DNA of 64,000 nucleotides from Bifidobacterium aquikefiri (GTDB taxonomy: Bacteria > Actinomycetota > Actinomycetes > Actinomycetales > Bifidobacteriaceae): contig NZ_MWXA01000006.1 of the NCBI RefSeq assembly GCF_002259795.1, forward strand, positions 1 through 64,000. Direction: 5' to 3'. The position numbers and the translations under genes were made by a program. Positions 36,463-45,374 of this stretch are shown here, piece by piece. Every line of letters begins with the position of its first letter. Position 1 is the first letter of the stretch. A model generated the notes under the pieces. It worked only from the letters and a program-made list of their open reading frames with translations. It searched no databases and was not told the origin of the DNA.

Positions 36463-38310
36463 ATGGCCAAGAATGTCATCCAATTCGGTTTCGATACCAA
36501 AGTTGCCAACAGGCACGAAGTTGGAACGATCAAAGCTGGTGTCGCAGTCGTGAAATTACTTGAATCTTGGGGTGTCAAGCATATCTATGGCATTCCTGGT
36601 GGTTCCATCAACTCTCTGATGGATGCCCTGTACGAAGAGAAACAGAACATTGATTATATTCAGGTTCGCCACGAAGAGGTTGGGGCGATGGCGGCAGCCA
36701 TGCACGCCAAGATGACCGGCGAGATCGGCGTCTGCTTCGGTTCTGCAGGGCCCGGCGGCACACATTTGATGAATGGACTCTATGATGCCCGTGAGGATCA
36801 TGTTCCAGTTCTGGCTCTGGTCGGTCAGTTCGGCACTGCCGGCATGAATTGGGACACCTTCCAGGAAATCAATGAAAACCCCATCTTCGCTGACGTTGCC
36901 ATTTACAACCGAACCGTGATGACTGCCGATCAGCTTCCCCATGTCGTCGATGAGGCAATTCGTCAGGCATACGCCAAAAATGGCGTCGCGGTCGTGCAGA
37001 TTCCTGTCAACCTCGGGTGGGTAAACATTGACACGGATGCTTGGTATTCTGCGGCACATGCGCATCGTCGGTATCCGAACCCCACGCTTGACCCCGAAGA
37101 CATCGCCCTCGCCGTGAACATTCTGAACGAGGCGGAACGTCCTGTCATCTTTGCCGGAATCGGTACCCGTGGCAAGAGCAAGATTGTCATCGATCTATGC
37201 CGTAAGATCAAGGCTCCACTTGCCAATACCGGCATCAGCTGGGACAACTTCCCCTCCGATTTCGAGGCGCTGCTCGGCAGCCCGAACCGAGTTTCGACCA
37301 AGCCGTCTGTCGAGGTCTTCCCAGAGGCCGATGTGGTCGTGTTCGTGGGCAACAACTACCCCTTCGCAGAGGTTTCGAAGATCTTCAAGAATGTCAAGAA
37401 GTTCATTCAGATCGACATTGATCCATCGAAGCTCGGAAAACGCCACTATACGGATGTCGCGATTCTGGGCGATGCGGGCGATGCGCTGAAGGCGATCTAT
37501 GAGAAGGTCGACGAGAAGCCGGATAACGGTTGGTGGCGTGCAAATCTTGATAATGTTGTCAACTGGAATGAGTATGTTCACCGTCTGGAGACGAAGACCG
37601 AGGGTGAGCTGCAGCTCTACCAGGTCTACAACCAGATCAACCGCGTGTCAGAGAAGGATGCCATCTATTCCATCGATGTCGGCGATGTGACGCAAACTTC
37701 CATCCGCCATCTTCATATGAACCCGCAGCAGATGTGGAGAACCTCTGCCCTCTTTGCCACTATGGGAATCGGACTGCCTGGTGCCATCGCCGCGAAGCTT
37801 GACTTCCCCGGTCGTCAGGTCTGGAATCTCGCCGGTGATGGAGGATTCAACATGGTGATGCAGGATCTGGCCACTCAGGTCCAGTACAAACTGCCAATCA
37901 TCAATGTCGTGTTTGCCAACCAGCAATATGGCTTCATCAAGGATGAGCAGGAAGACACCAACAAAGGTTTCCTCGGCGTTCAGTTCCAGGATACGGATTA
38001 CAAGAAGCTTGCCGAATCCATGGGCGCAGTTGGCTATTCGGTCACGAAAATCAGTCAGCTCGAAGACGTGTTCGATGCTGCGATTCGCGATATTGCCAAT
38101 GGTCGTGTCGTCGTTATCGATGCAAAGATCAGCAACGAACGCCCTCTGCCCGCAGAACTGCTCGAGCTTGATCCACGGTTGAGCTCGGACGAAGACATAG
38201 AGCGATTCAAGCAACGCTACGAAGCCGAGGATTTGAAGCCGCTGTCTTACTTCCTCGAAAAGGAAGGTCTTGAATCGCATATTGGCAAAATCGAGCAGGG
38301 CGGTTTCTAA
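36463..38310 (+). CDS. pox: Pyruvate oxidase
   Basis: Flavin- and thiamine-diphosphate-dependent enzyme turning pyruvate, phosphate and O2 into acetyl phosphate, CO2 and H2O2. Residues 36-71 read WGVKHIYGIPGGSINSLMDA and VRHEEVGAMAAAMHAK, with the catalytic glutamate. GVCFGSAGPGGTHLMNGLYD, ALVGQFGTAGMNWDTFQEIN and ENPIFADVA follow the lactobacillus POX pattern closely, and the thiamine motif is NLAGDGGFNMVMQDLATQ near 466. At 615 residues the length fits POX/SpxB, not acetolactate synthase (compare ilvB here). AAAGGAGCG lies five bases before the ATG. It stands alone with its own regulated-looking upstream region. Confidence 0.92.
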   Translation: MAKNVIQFGFDTKVANRHEVGTIKAGVAVVKLLESWGVKHIYGIPGGSINSLMDALYEEKQNIDYIQVRHEEVGAMAAAMHAKMTGEIGVCFGSAGPGGTHLMNGLYDAREDHVPVLALVGQFGTAGMNWDTFQEINENPIFADVAIYNRTVMTADQLPHVVDEAIRQAYAKNGVAVVQIPVNLGWVNIDTDAWYSAAHAHRRYPNPTLDPEDIALAVNILNEAERPVIFAGIGTRGKSKIVIDLCRKIKAPLANTGISWDNFPSDFEALLGSPNRVSTKPSVEVFPEADVVVFVGNNYPFAEVSKIFKNVKKFIQIDIDPSKLGKRHYTDVAILGDAGDALKAIYEKVDEKPDNGWWRANLDNVVNWNEYVHRLETKTEGELQLYQVYNQINRVSEKDAIYSIDVGDVTQTSIRHLHMNPQQMWRTSALFATMGIGLPGAIAAKLDFPGRQVWNLAGDGGFNMVMQDLATQVQYKLPIINVVFANQQYGFIKDEQEDTNKGFLGVQFQDTDYKKLAESMGAVGYSVTKISQLEDVFDAAIRDIANGRVVVIDAKISNERPLPAELLELDPRLSSDEDIERFKQRYEAEDLKPLSYFLEKEGLESHIGKIEQGGF

Positions 38311-38343
38311 GTAGCTGTGTTCACGAGTTATGAGCAGTAGGTA

Positions 38344-38371
38344 GGGCCGTAAATCTTCGGATCTACGGCCC
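38344..38371. terminator. Hairpin between the convergent pyruvate oxidase and recG genes
   Basis: GGGCCGTA (38344-38351) pairs with TACGGCCC (38364-38371), and the inner ATC-TTCG-GAT closes with a stable TTCG tetraloop. The tail is CTTGCC, not T-rich. It probably ends both transcripts. Confidence 0.75.
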
Positions 38372-38379
38372 TTGCCATG

Positions 38380-40875
38380 TCATGTACTGGTGAGAAATCG
38401 CTCATTGCCACGCATGAAATCAAGCACGGCACCGGCGAGTTGAACTTCTTTTTTCAGTTGCGGATCCGATGCAAGCAATACTTCAGCCTGGTCTCGAGCC
38501 TTGGCAATGATCGTTGCATCCGTAATCACACGCAGTAGCTTCAACGAAGATTGACCGCCTGATTGAGCATCACCGAGTACATCGCCTGCCCCACGCAGCT
38601 CCATATCAGCCTGAGCTATTTCAGCGCCGTCAGTGGAATCACGAATGACCGCAAGACGTTGTGCGGCAATACTGTCAGGCTGCGCACGCGAAATGAAGAA
38701 TGCCCAGCTTTGTTTGCCACCACGCCCGACTCTGCCGCGAAGCTGATGCAGCTGCGAAAGACCAAATCGATCTGCATCAAACACGACGATGCAGGTGGCT
38801 TCGGGCACATCCATGCCCACCTCAACCACGGTTGTGGCAACGATTATGGGATACTCACCCGAAGAGAAGCCGTGCATGATGCTATTTTTGGTTTCATCGT
38901 CATCGCGCCCAGTGAGCGTTGCAATGCTCAATCCAGCGAATTGTGGCAGTGCCGATAGTCTTGCCGCAATCGTCGTAACCGAATGCAACGGAGGCAAGGT
39001 CTCGGATGCCTCTTCGTCGTCGCTGGAATTCGGTACGGAGAATTCTTCGAAATCATCGAATTCCAACTCGTCGATTCCTGCCTTGGACTGCTGTCCTGCG
39101 GACTTTGCATATCTGGCTTTCGTTGGAGCGGACGGACCTGAAGAAGTTGCTGCTAGCTCACGCCCGGACTGCTCTGATCGTTCCTCTTCCTCTTCATCTA
39201 TACGCGGGCACACGATGTATGCCCGTTCCCCAGCATCAATCCGCTGACGAATATGCACAAACATCTTTGCCATCATCGAAGCGTTGTCTTCTTCGATGAC
39301 CGTAGTGCGAATCGGCTTTCTTCCACCAGGCAGTTCTGTAAGCCACGAAAGATCAAGGTCTCCAAACCATGTCAGGGCTGCCGTGCGAGGAATTGGTGTT
39401 GCGGTCATGACCAGAAGATGCGGTGCATGCTCGGATTTGTTCCTCAGCGCGTTGCGCTGTTCCACGCCGAAGCGATGCTGCTCGTCTATCACCACAAGCC
39501 CGAGGTTGGGGGCTTGGAATGTCTTGGAAAATGCTGCATGCGTGGCAATCACGATGCAGGGATTTCCACTCGATGCCGCTGCCAGCGCCTTTCTGCGTTG
39601 CGCCAGACGCATACCTCCTGTGAGCAGGACAACGGGAATCGAACTCAGCTTTGTAACCGTAGCGGTGTCAGCAGCAACTGAGGATGTTTGCGGCAACATT
39701 GCCTGCGAATCGTTATCGAGTGTTGTTGCCTCGTGACCTTTCTGGCCGAGCAAGCGCTGGATGGTTTGAAAGTGCTGTTCGGCAAGAATCTGGGTCGGCG
39801 CAATCAAAACCGCCTGTTGGCCAGCACCAACTGCCCGCAACATCGCCGCCACAGAGACTATGGTCTTTCCAGATCCGACCTCACCCTGAAGGAGACGCTG
39901 CATTGGGTAGGCATGAGCCATGTCTGCTCGAATTTCAGCCATGACATCGCGCTGTCCCTGCGTTAATGCAAAAGGCAGCGAGGCAAGAAACTCATGAACC
40001 AGCACATCCGCATTGTGACCATCGCAGGGAAGAGCCGGCGTGATCTTCACATCGGATTTTGTTCTCAGTAATGCAGTCTGGGATACAAATGCCTCTTCGA
40101 ATCTCAGACTTGAAAGTGCGGCTTTGAATGCCTTGACCGAATCGGGTTCGTGGATTGATAGGAACGCCTGCGAACGATGCAGTAATCCATTATCTTGGAT
40201 TATTGATTCTGGAAGAATATCAGGAATCTTCGCAGCGAGTCTTGTGGCCGGAATTATGGGCACGACGGTGTCTTCTATATCTTTGGGCTGCAGATTTACT
40301 CCTGCTGCATCGTCATCTGATGCGAGAAGACGCAAAATTCCTAGGATTGTGTCATGAATATGCTGACTCGATATTCTCGAATTGGCATGATACACGGGGC
40401 GCGGTCGAGACACACTTGACAGACCTGTTTCCAGATCCGGGCAGTCCTCTCCAACCACTTGAATCTCGGGATGCGTGAATTGAAGCCTATCGTTGTAGAA
40501 GCTTGGGATTCCCTGCAACACTATCGTGCTGCCGACCTTGAGACGAGTACTCATCCAATCGACGAAATATTTCTTGTATGAGAAGAAAACCAAAGAAGCC
40601 GTCGATGAATCCTCATTATCTTCGACTATCACTTCCAGACGGTGTCCACGACGCTGAGCCATCGGCATGATTCGTATTGCCCGGACTTGCGCACCACATG
40701 CCATACTCTGATCCACCTTTGCATCACGAAGGTGGCGTATCGGAACGGGATCGGTGACGCGAAAGGGATAGTAGGTCAAGGCATCCTGCAACGTCATAAC
40801 CCCAAGCGCCTTCAAGGCATTCACTCGTCGTTTGTTCGAAAGCACGGCAGAAACTGCCGAATCGAGCATCACCAT
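38380..40875 (-). CDS. recG: ATP-dependent DNA helicase RecG
   Basis: Branch-migrating helicase that reverses stalled forks and handles Holliday junctions. The N-terminal wedge domain has ALKALGVMTLQDALTYYPFR and VYHANSRISSQHI; motif I is LLQGEVGSGKTIVSVAAMLR at 329-348; motif II is LVVIDEQHRFGVEQR; then VMTATPIPRTAALT, and motif VI is LHQLRGRVGRGGKQSW. At 831 residues it is about 130 longer than usual. The excess is mainly an acidic insert between motifs III and IV (LEFDDFEEFSVPNSSDDEEA) and a smaller one after motif Ia. GAGGAG precedes ATG 40875. Confidence 0.96.
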   Translation of the reverse strand: MVMLDSAVSAVLSNKRRVNALKALGVMTLQDALTYYPFRVTDPVPIRHLRDAKVDQSMACGAQVRAIRIMPMAQRRGHRLEVIVEDNEDSSTASLVFFSYKKYFVDWMSTRLKVGSTIVLQGIPSFYNDRLQFTHPEIQVVGEDCPDLETGLSSVSRPRPVYHANSRISSQHIHDTILGILRLLASDDDAAGVNLQPKDIEDTVVPIIPATRLAAKIPDILPESIIQDNGLLHRSQAFLSIHEPDSVKAFKAALSSLRFEEAFVSQTALLRTKSDVKITPALPCDGHNADVLVHEFLASLPFALTQGQRDVMAEIRADMAHAYPMQRLLQGEVGSGKTIVSVAAMLRAVGAGQQAVLIAPTQILAEQHFQTIQRLLGQKGHEATTLDNDSQAMLPQTSSVAADTATVTKLSSIPVVLLTGGMRLAQRRKALAAASSGNPCIVIATHAAFSKTFQAPNLGLVVIDEQHRFGVEQRNALRNKSEHAPHLLVMTATPIPRTAALTWFGDLDLSWLTELPGGRKPIRTTVIEEDNASMMAKMFVHIRQRIDAGERAYIVCPRIDEEEEERSEQSGRELAATSSGPSAPTKARYAKSAGQQSKAGIDELEFDDFEEFSVPNSSDDEEASETLPPLHSVTTIAARLSALPQFAGLSIATLTGRDDDETKNSIMHGFSSGEYPIIVATTVVEVGMDVPEATCIVVFDADRFGLSQLHQLRGRVGRGGKQSWAFFISRAQPDSIAAQRLAVIRDSTDGAEIAQADMELRGAGDVLGDAQSGGQSSLKLLRVITDATIIAKARDQAEVLLASDPQLKKEVQLAGAVLDFMRGNERFLTST

Positions 40876-40902
40876 AGCTTCTCCTCAAGCTTTTCGAACC
40901 CA

Positions 40903-41016
40903 GATTTCGAATTTTGCTGCCTTTGTACAGTATAAACGTGTAAAAACCTTGAAATCACATAGTCAGAAAGCCAAAAATCGACTTTATACTGTACAAAGGC
41001 AACAAAACTCGAAATC
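40903..41016. repeat. Small inverted-repeat element (34-bp arms)
   Basis: The arm 40903-40936 (GATTTCGAATTTTGCTGCC, continuing TTTGTACAGTATAAA) and the reverse complement of 40983-41016 match at 32 of 34 positions, with a 46-base centre. The end core CACAAAACTCGAAATC/ACAAAACTCGAAATC is shared with 19494-19515, 20189-20211 and 51652-51674. It fills the gap between recG and the dipeptidase gene and may act as terminator or promoter for them as well as being a miniature repeat. Confidence 0.7.
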
Positions 41017-41029
41017 CTATACACTCCGC

Positions 41030-42556
41030 TTAGTTATCAGACATGCCGAAGCCATTTTTCATGCGCATGCTTGCGGTATAGAGCACTTTGGTGAGTAATT
41101 GCTCGGTTTCATTCTTGAGATAGGATGACATGCTTTCGTTCGCAATTTCCAACAGACTGCTCACATCCGAAACATCATTCCGCTGTTCGTTGTTCTCAAG
41201 CAGTTCACATTGCCTATCGGTTTCGATAATAAGCTTATGCCCAATCGCCCCAACGACCTGGCGATAATGCTCAATATCCGACGAGGTCTCGGCATATGCA
41301 GCGTCTGCGAGTGCCGCAATCACACGGTTCGCCCAATAGAAGCTTTCGGTGTTGACCTGCAAGGGTGTCTGCTCTAGATATTCCGGCGTACGGTCGACGT
41401 TTGCATAGAAGGGAATGAGCGCATTGAAGGCATTGGAACCATACGAGATCCACTGCAAAGCGCGGTAGCCTTGTGGGCAATCGGGGCGAATCTGCAGCAC
41501 AGCAAGCTCGCCATTGCGATTGATGCCAATTGGTCTGAACAGAGCACGGGTATGAGCATCGCCCCGCGCACCGTATGGGTCGAACGGAGTACCTTGATAG
41601 TGAGAGCTCAGCACATATTTCACATCCTCGATCGAGATCTTGCGCTCAGGCTGACGTGCCCATGGAATGTCGTCAGAATCCGGTCGATGATCAGCATCCT
41701 GACCATCCCACATTTCGTCGTAGGGATTGAGGAATCGTTGCATGTACCATGCGCGAGGAGTGTTATAGACATGATCAGAATCCGAGTGTGATCCGAAAGC
41801 ATCCCGCGGGTTGAATGGCGTGGTTGATTCAACGGAAAGATCGAGATGGTTGTCTTCGATGAATTCGCGAAGATCGGCAGAGCACATGTGTTCACTCTGC
41901 TCGCTGAAGGCATCGTCGATATCGAATTCGTCGATGCCCAGCTGATTTGGCATTGTCACATAGGCGGCATCAGGAACTCGCTTTGCAATCCAGTGATGTC
42001 CGCCTACCGTTTCAAGCCACCAGATTTCGCTGTCATCGCCGAATGCAATGCCGTTCATCTCATATGTGCCGTATTTCTCAAGCAGAGCACCCAGGCGTTC
42101 AACACCTTCACGTGCTGTCTTGATATATGGCAGTACGATGGTGAGCATATCCTCCTCACCAATGCCACCTACGGTTTCAGGCTGATAGTCAACGTCATCG
42201 GGCTTGCCCTGACCTGCCTTCAGCACTACGAATGGATCAGCACCCAGAACTCGTTCGTTGGTGGTGAGCGTTTCTGTGGCGCTCATCGCCACATTGGCTT
42301 CATTTACCCCTGCCTCGCCCCAGATACCCTGATTGGTATTTGCATTGGGCATGGAGGTGTATCGCATCGGATTCTGCGGCAAATCGATGGCCACATGACT
42401 CAGCACACTGCGATAGTGCTTCGGCTGATCCTCTGGATGCACGACGACAAAACGCTTCGGATCAAACTCACCATTGGGTGAATCCTCGTTACGGGCGATA
42501 ATGGTTGATCCGTCATAGCTTGCATCCCTACCGACCAAAATTGTTGTGCACCCCAT
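41030..42556 (-). CDS. pepD: C69-family dipeptidase (PepD type)
   Basis: N-terminal-nucleophile peptidase for dipeptides. The protein begins MGCTTILVGRDASYDGSTII, so removal of the first residues would expose the catalytic Cys3; ARNEDSPNGEFDPK follows, which is typical of the C69 family. Other matches are GIWGEAGVNEANVAMSATET and WWLETVGGHHWIAKRVPD. The 508 residues fit the actinobacterial and lactic acid bacterial forms. No signal peptide is seen, so it acts in the cytoplasm. A GAGAAAGG site lies about 13 bases before the ATG. Confidence 0.92.
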   Translation of the reverse strand: MGCTTILVGRDASYDGSTIIARNEDSPNGEFDPKRFVVVHPEDQPKHYRSVLSHVAIDLPQNPMRYTSMPNANTNQGIWGEAGVNEANVAMSATETLTTNERVLGADPFVVLKAGQGKPDDVDYQPETVGGIGEEDMLTIVLPYIKTAREGVERLGALLEKYGTYEMNGIAFGDDSEIWWLETVGGHHWIAKRVPDAAYVTMPNQLGIDEFDIDDAFSEQSEHMCSADLREFIEDNHLDLSVESTTPFNPRDAFGSHSDSDHVYNTPRAWYMQRFLNPYDEMWDGQDADHRPDSDDIPWARQPERKISIEDVKYVLSSHYQGTPFDPYGARGDAHTRALFRPIGINRNGELAVLQIRPDCPQGYRALQWISYGSNAFNALIPFYANVDRTPEYLEQTPLQVNTESFYWANRVIAALADAAYAETSSDIEHYRQVVGAIGHKLIIETDRQCELLENNEQRNDVSDVSSLLEIANESMSSYLKNETEQLLTKVLYTASMRMKNGFGMSDN

Positions 42557-42677
42557 GCGCGCAAAACCTTTCTCTCAACTTGCAGCTGCTAGCTCAAGCA
42601 GCGCTTTACAGCGGCAGACACATGCCCGCTCGATGTTCGACACTGTAATACACACTGTCGTCACTGGATTGCGGCAA

Positions 42678-43223
42678 TCATGCCTTGCCCACCAAAAAGA
42701 TGTCGGCGCGTTCCGGCGCCTCCTGTGCATTACGAATATCCCGCTCAAGCTCGTTGAACCAGAAACCCTGCGATAGCCGCTTCAATGGCGCGGCGGTTGC
42801 CCAGACAATCAAATGATAGTCATGATCGGCATCAGGGGGTGTCGGGCCAACGTATCCCGTGGTGATCTTTGGATTCTTGTGTCCAAGCAACGCAGAGGCT
42901 TCTGAATTCTTACCCTGCATGGCCTCGGGTGCAATGATTTCGACTTTACGAGAAAAATCCTCCGGAACAGACACGCTGCCAGCGGTCGAGGATTCCAGAG
43001 CGGCAATTGGAACATTCGCGGCAGCCCAATGATTCCACTGGAAGCCACATACGGGAATCGAGTCTGGATCGACAAAGATCCAGTGCAGGTAGAGGGCGTT
43101 CTTACTCAGATCAGTCACGGTAAATGGGAAGGAAAGTATGGGTGTGCCATCAATCTTGAGCTCTTCAGGAGCTTGCTTCGCATATTTGTCTGGAATGATG
43201 GAAAAGTCCGTTTGTATTCTCAT
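42678..43223 (-). CDS. YbhB/YbcL (PEBP, Raf-kinase-inhibitor-like) family protein
   Basis: Small beta-fold protein of 181 residues. The PEBP pattern is seen in WIFVDPDSIPVCGFQWNHWA, AANVPIA, then GYVGPTPPDADHDYHLIVWA with the conserved His. Bacterial members are cytoplasmic or periplasmic; their ligand is unknown. I start at ATG 43223 (MRIQTDFSIIPDKYA); a longer frame from 43250 begins with a Cys-containing stretch that is not conserved-looking. It lies 121 bases after the pepD start on the same strand. Confidence 0.88.
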   Translation of the reverse strand: MRIQTDFSIIPDKYAKQAPEELKIDGTPILSFPFTVTDLSKNALYLHWIFVDPDSIPVCGFQWNHWAAANVPIAALESSTAGSVSVPEDFSRKVEIIAPEAMQGKNSEASALLGHKNPKITTGYVGPTPPDADHDYHLIVWATAAPLKRLSQGFWFNELERDIRNAQEAPERADIFLVGKA

Positions 43224-43305
43224 ACATCCAGTATCGCTCACCAAGCACACTCAGACAACGAAAGCAGCCTGAAAGTGAACATTCACACAGATGGCATCTT
43301 CAACG

Positions 43306-44574
43306 TCACGGCACCAATGTTGAGAACAATGCCTCAAATACGAGCAGGGGGGCACCATTCGAACCAAGACGGCGTCGAGCGGTCTCAATGGCCTCAAGGC
43401 ACGCGACCGCTCGGTTACGGTCAATGCGAATTGATAATTCGGTTATTGCCGTTCTGTTTTCAAGATTGATCAGTCCGGCCGAGTCTTCCGCATCATTCTG
43501 CAGCACACCAATGTCTCGGTAGATGCTTGCAACCGAGTTCAAGGCTCGATCAAGAACATCCCGAGAACGGCGTGTGATGCGTCTGCGAACATCTTCCTTC
43601 TTGCCGATGGCGTGAAAAGCCGTTCTCAGTTCGACAGGCAGCCGTTCACCCTCATCAATGCCATTGATGCGACGGAAATTGCGTTCATCACGATCAACCT
43701 GAGATTCGACCTCTTCCTGAGCCTGTCCTTGCGCGCTATCGATAAGCCGCTGCGCCAGCAACACGGCATCGGACGTTCGTTGCATATTGAGAACGCCAAC
43801 GATCAGCTCGTCCCTATCGCTCATGACTCGCTCATTCGTTGCGTAGAGACGAGCGATGCCGATGTGGCCTTCTGCCAATCGAGATGCTCTCGATGCAACA
43901 TGTTCATCAACATCGGTGTGTTCCAGAATGAACTTCGTAACAGCTGCCTGCGATGGCACGGCAAGATTTACCAACCGAGTTCGCGAACGAATCGTCGGGA
44001 GCACATCCTGTGGGCTTGGTGCGCAAAGAATCCAGATCGCATGTTCAGCCGGCTCCTCTATCTCCTTGAGGAGCACATTGGTCGTGCGTTCCAGCATTCG
44101 GTCGACATCCTCAATGATGATGATGCGCCACGGTGCAGTGCTCGGCATCTGCTCCGACTGAGAGATAAGACCTCGAACCTCGTCAATGCCTATCGTGACC
44201 TTGTCGGTCGAGAGAACCGTCACATCAGGGTGTGTCCCTGCCAGAATCTGCTGCGTCACGTTGCTTGGCCTGTCACCCATACCATGATCGGGACTTTCCA
44301 GAGCAGCCGCGAAAGCACGAGCGAGATTTGAGCGTCCAGAGCCTGGAGGACCACAGAACAGCCACGACTGAGCCAAACCGTGTCGAACACGTTGTTCGTT
44401 CTGTTCGCGCCTGTTGTGCTGCTCAGTCTCCTGTGCATCCTGAGGCGCGTTCGACAACGTCGAATCGGCAATCGAACCATCGGCATGACGGTTTGCAATC
44501 GCAGAAAGTTCCGCCAACGTGCTCAGCATCTCCGCAGTAGGCTGTTGCCCGACTATGGAATCCCAGACGCTCAC
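43306..44574 (-). CDS. holB: DNA polymerase III subunit delta prime
   Basis: Clamp-loader subunit that works with DnaX and delta to load the sliding clamp. The AAA+ part has SWLFCGPPGSGRSNLARAFA (a P-loop with Arg in place of Lys, frequent in non-hydrolysing delta prime), VRGLISQSEQMPSTAPWRII, IIEDVDRMLERTTNVLLKEIEE and a sensor RSRTRLVNL. The C-terminal helical part follows. An insert of polar residues lies near 45-70. The start is GTG at 44574, overlapping the tmk stop by four bases (GTGA). Operon topA-tmk-holB. Confidence 0.93.
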   Translation of the reverse strand: MSVWDSIVGQQPTAEMLSTLAELSAIANRHADGSIADSTLSNAPQDAQETEQHNRREQNEQRVRHGLAQSWLFCGPPGSGRSNLARAFAAALESPDHGMGDRPSNVTQQILAGTHPDVTVLSTDKVTIGIDEVRGLISQSEQMPSTAPWRIIIIEDVDRMLERTTNVLLKEIEEPAEHAIWILCAPSPQDVLPTIRSRTRLVNLAVPSQAAVTKFILEHTDVDEHVASRASRLAEGHIGIARLYATNERVMSDRDELIVGVLNMQRTSDAVLLAQRLIDSAQGQAQEEVESQVDRDERNFRRINGIDEGERLPVELRTAFHAIGKKEDVRRRITRRSRDVLDRALNSVASIYRDIGVLQNDAEDSAGLINLENRTAITELSIRIDRNRAVACLEAIETARRRLGSNGAPLLVFEALFSTLVP

Positions 44575-45374
44575 TCACCAACCTCGATGCTCACGTTGTC
44601 TGGATCGCTGGACGAAACCTTCTTCATTCCCTGCTTCATTTCTCCCAGAACAGCACTTTCACCCTCGGCTGCTGAACCAGAATCAGCAGGTTCGTCACTG
44701 GACCCATCCTGCGCGATGAGTGCATCGAAATCGTCATGAACGATCTGCCAGATCGCTTCGACCGACTGATTGGCATCAATGATCAGATAACGCTGTGGAT
44801 CGCCCTGCGCCAATTCGAGAAAGCGTTCACGGGTGCGGTTCTGAAAATCAGAGCCCTCCACCTCGATGCGGTCAAGCTGATGTTCAAGACGCTTGTGCGA
44901 TTCTGCCGGATCCATATCCATGAGATAGGTGCGTCGAGGCATCAGACCATCGGTTGCCCACGTACTGATATCAAGAATCTTCGAATCACGCAACTCACGT
45001 CCACCAGCCTGATAGGCAAGTGAAGAATCGATATATCGATCGCACAGCACCACATCGCCGCGATCGAGTGCAGGTCGAATGACCTCGTTCACATGCTGTG
45101 CCCTGTCAGCTGCATACAGCAGTGCCTCTGCCTTGTCGTTCAGATCCGAACCGTGCTCCACCACATCCGATGCGCCCAGAACCGCGAGCGATGGGAATGA
45201 CGAAATACCATGCAGCAGCAGCTCACGAATGACCAAACCAGCTGACGTTCCGCCCGGCTCTCTGGTTACCAGAGCATTGCGCCCAAGTGACATGACATAT
45301 GCATTAAGCCTTTGAAGCTGCGTTGTCTTACCGGATCCATCAACACCTTCAAATGTTATAAAAAGACCGTTCAT
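44571..45374 (-). CDS. tmk: Thymidylate kinase
   Basis: Phosphorylates dTMP to dTDP. The first 210 residues are canonical: LFITFEGVDGSGKTTQLQRL with the P-loop, LVTREPGGTSAGLVIRELLL, and VVLCDRYIDSSLAYQAGGRE with the DRY motif. The last 55 residues are an acidic, low-complexity tail (DEPADSGSAAEGESAVLGE). It begins by a four-base overlap with the topA stop (ATGA), so topA, tmk and holB are translated in a chain. Confidence 0.96.
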   Translation of the reverse strand: MNGLFITFEGVDGSGKTTQLQRLNAYVMSLGRNALVTREPGGTSAGLVIRELLLHGISSFPSLAVLGASDVVEHGSDLNDKAEALLYAADRAQHVNEVIRPALDRGDVVLCDRYIDSSLAYQAGGRELRDSKILDISTWATDGLMPRRTYLMDMDPAESHKRLEHQLDRIEVEGSDFQNRTRERFLELAQGDPQRYLIIDANQSVEAIWQIVHDDFDALIAQDGSSDEPADSGSAAEGESAVLGEMKQGMKKVSSSDPDNVSIEVGE

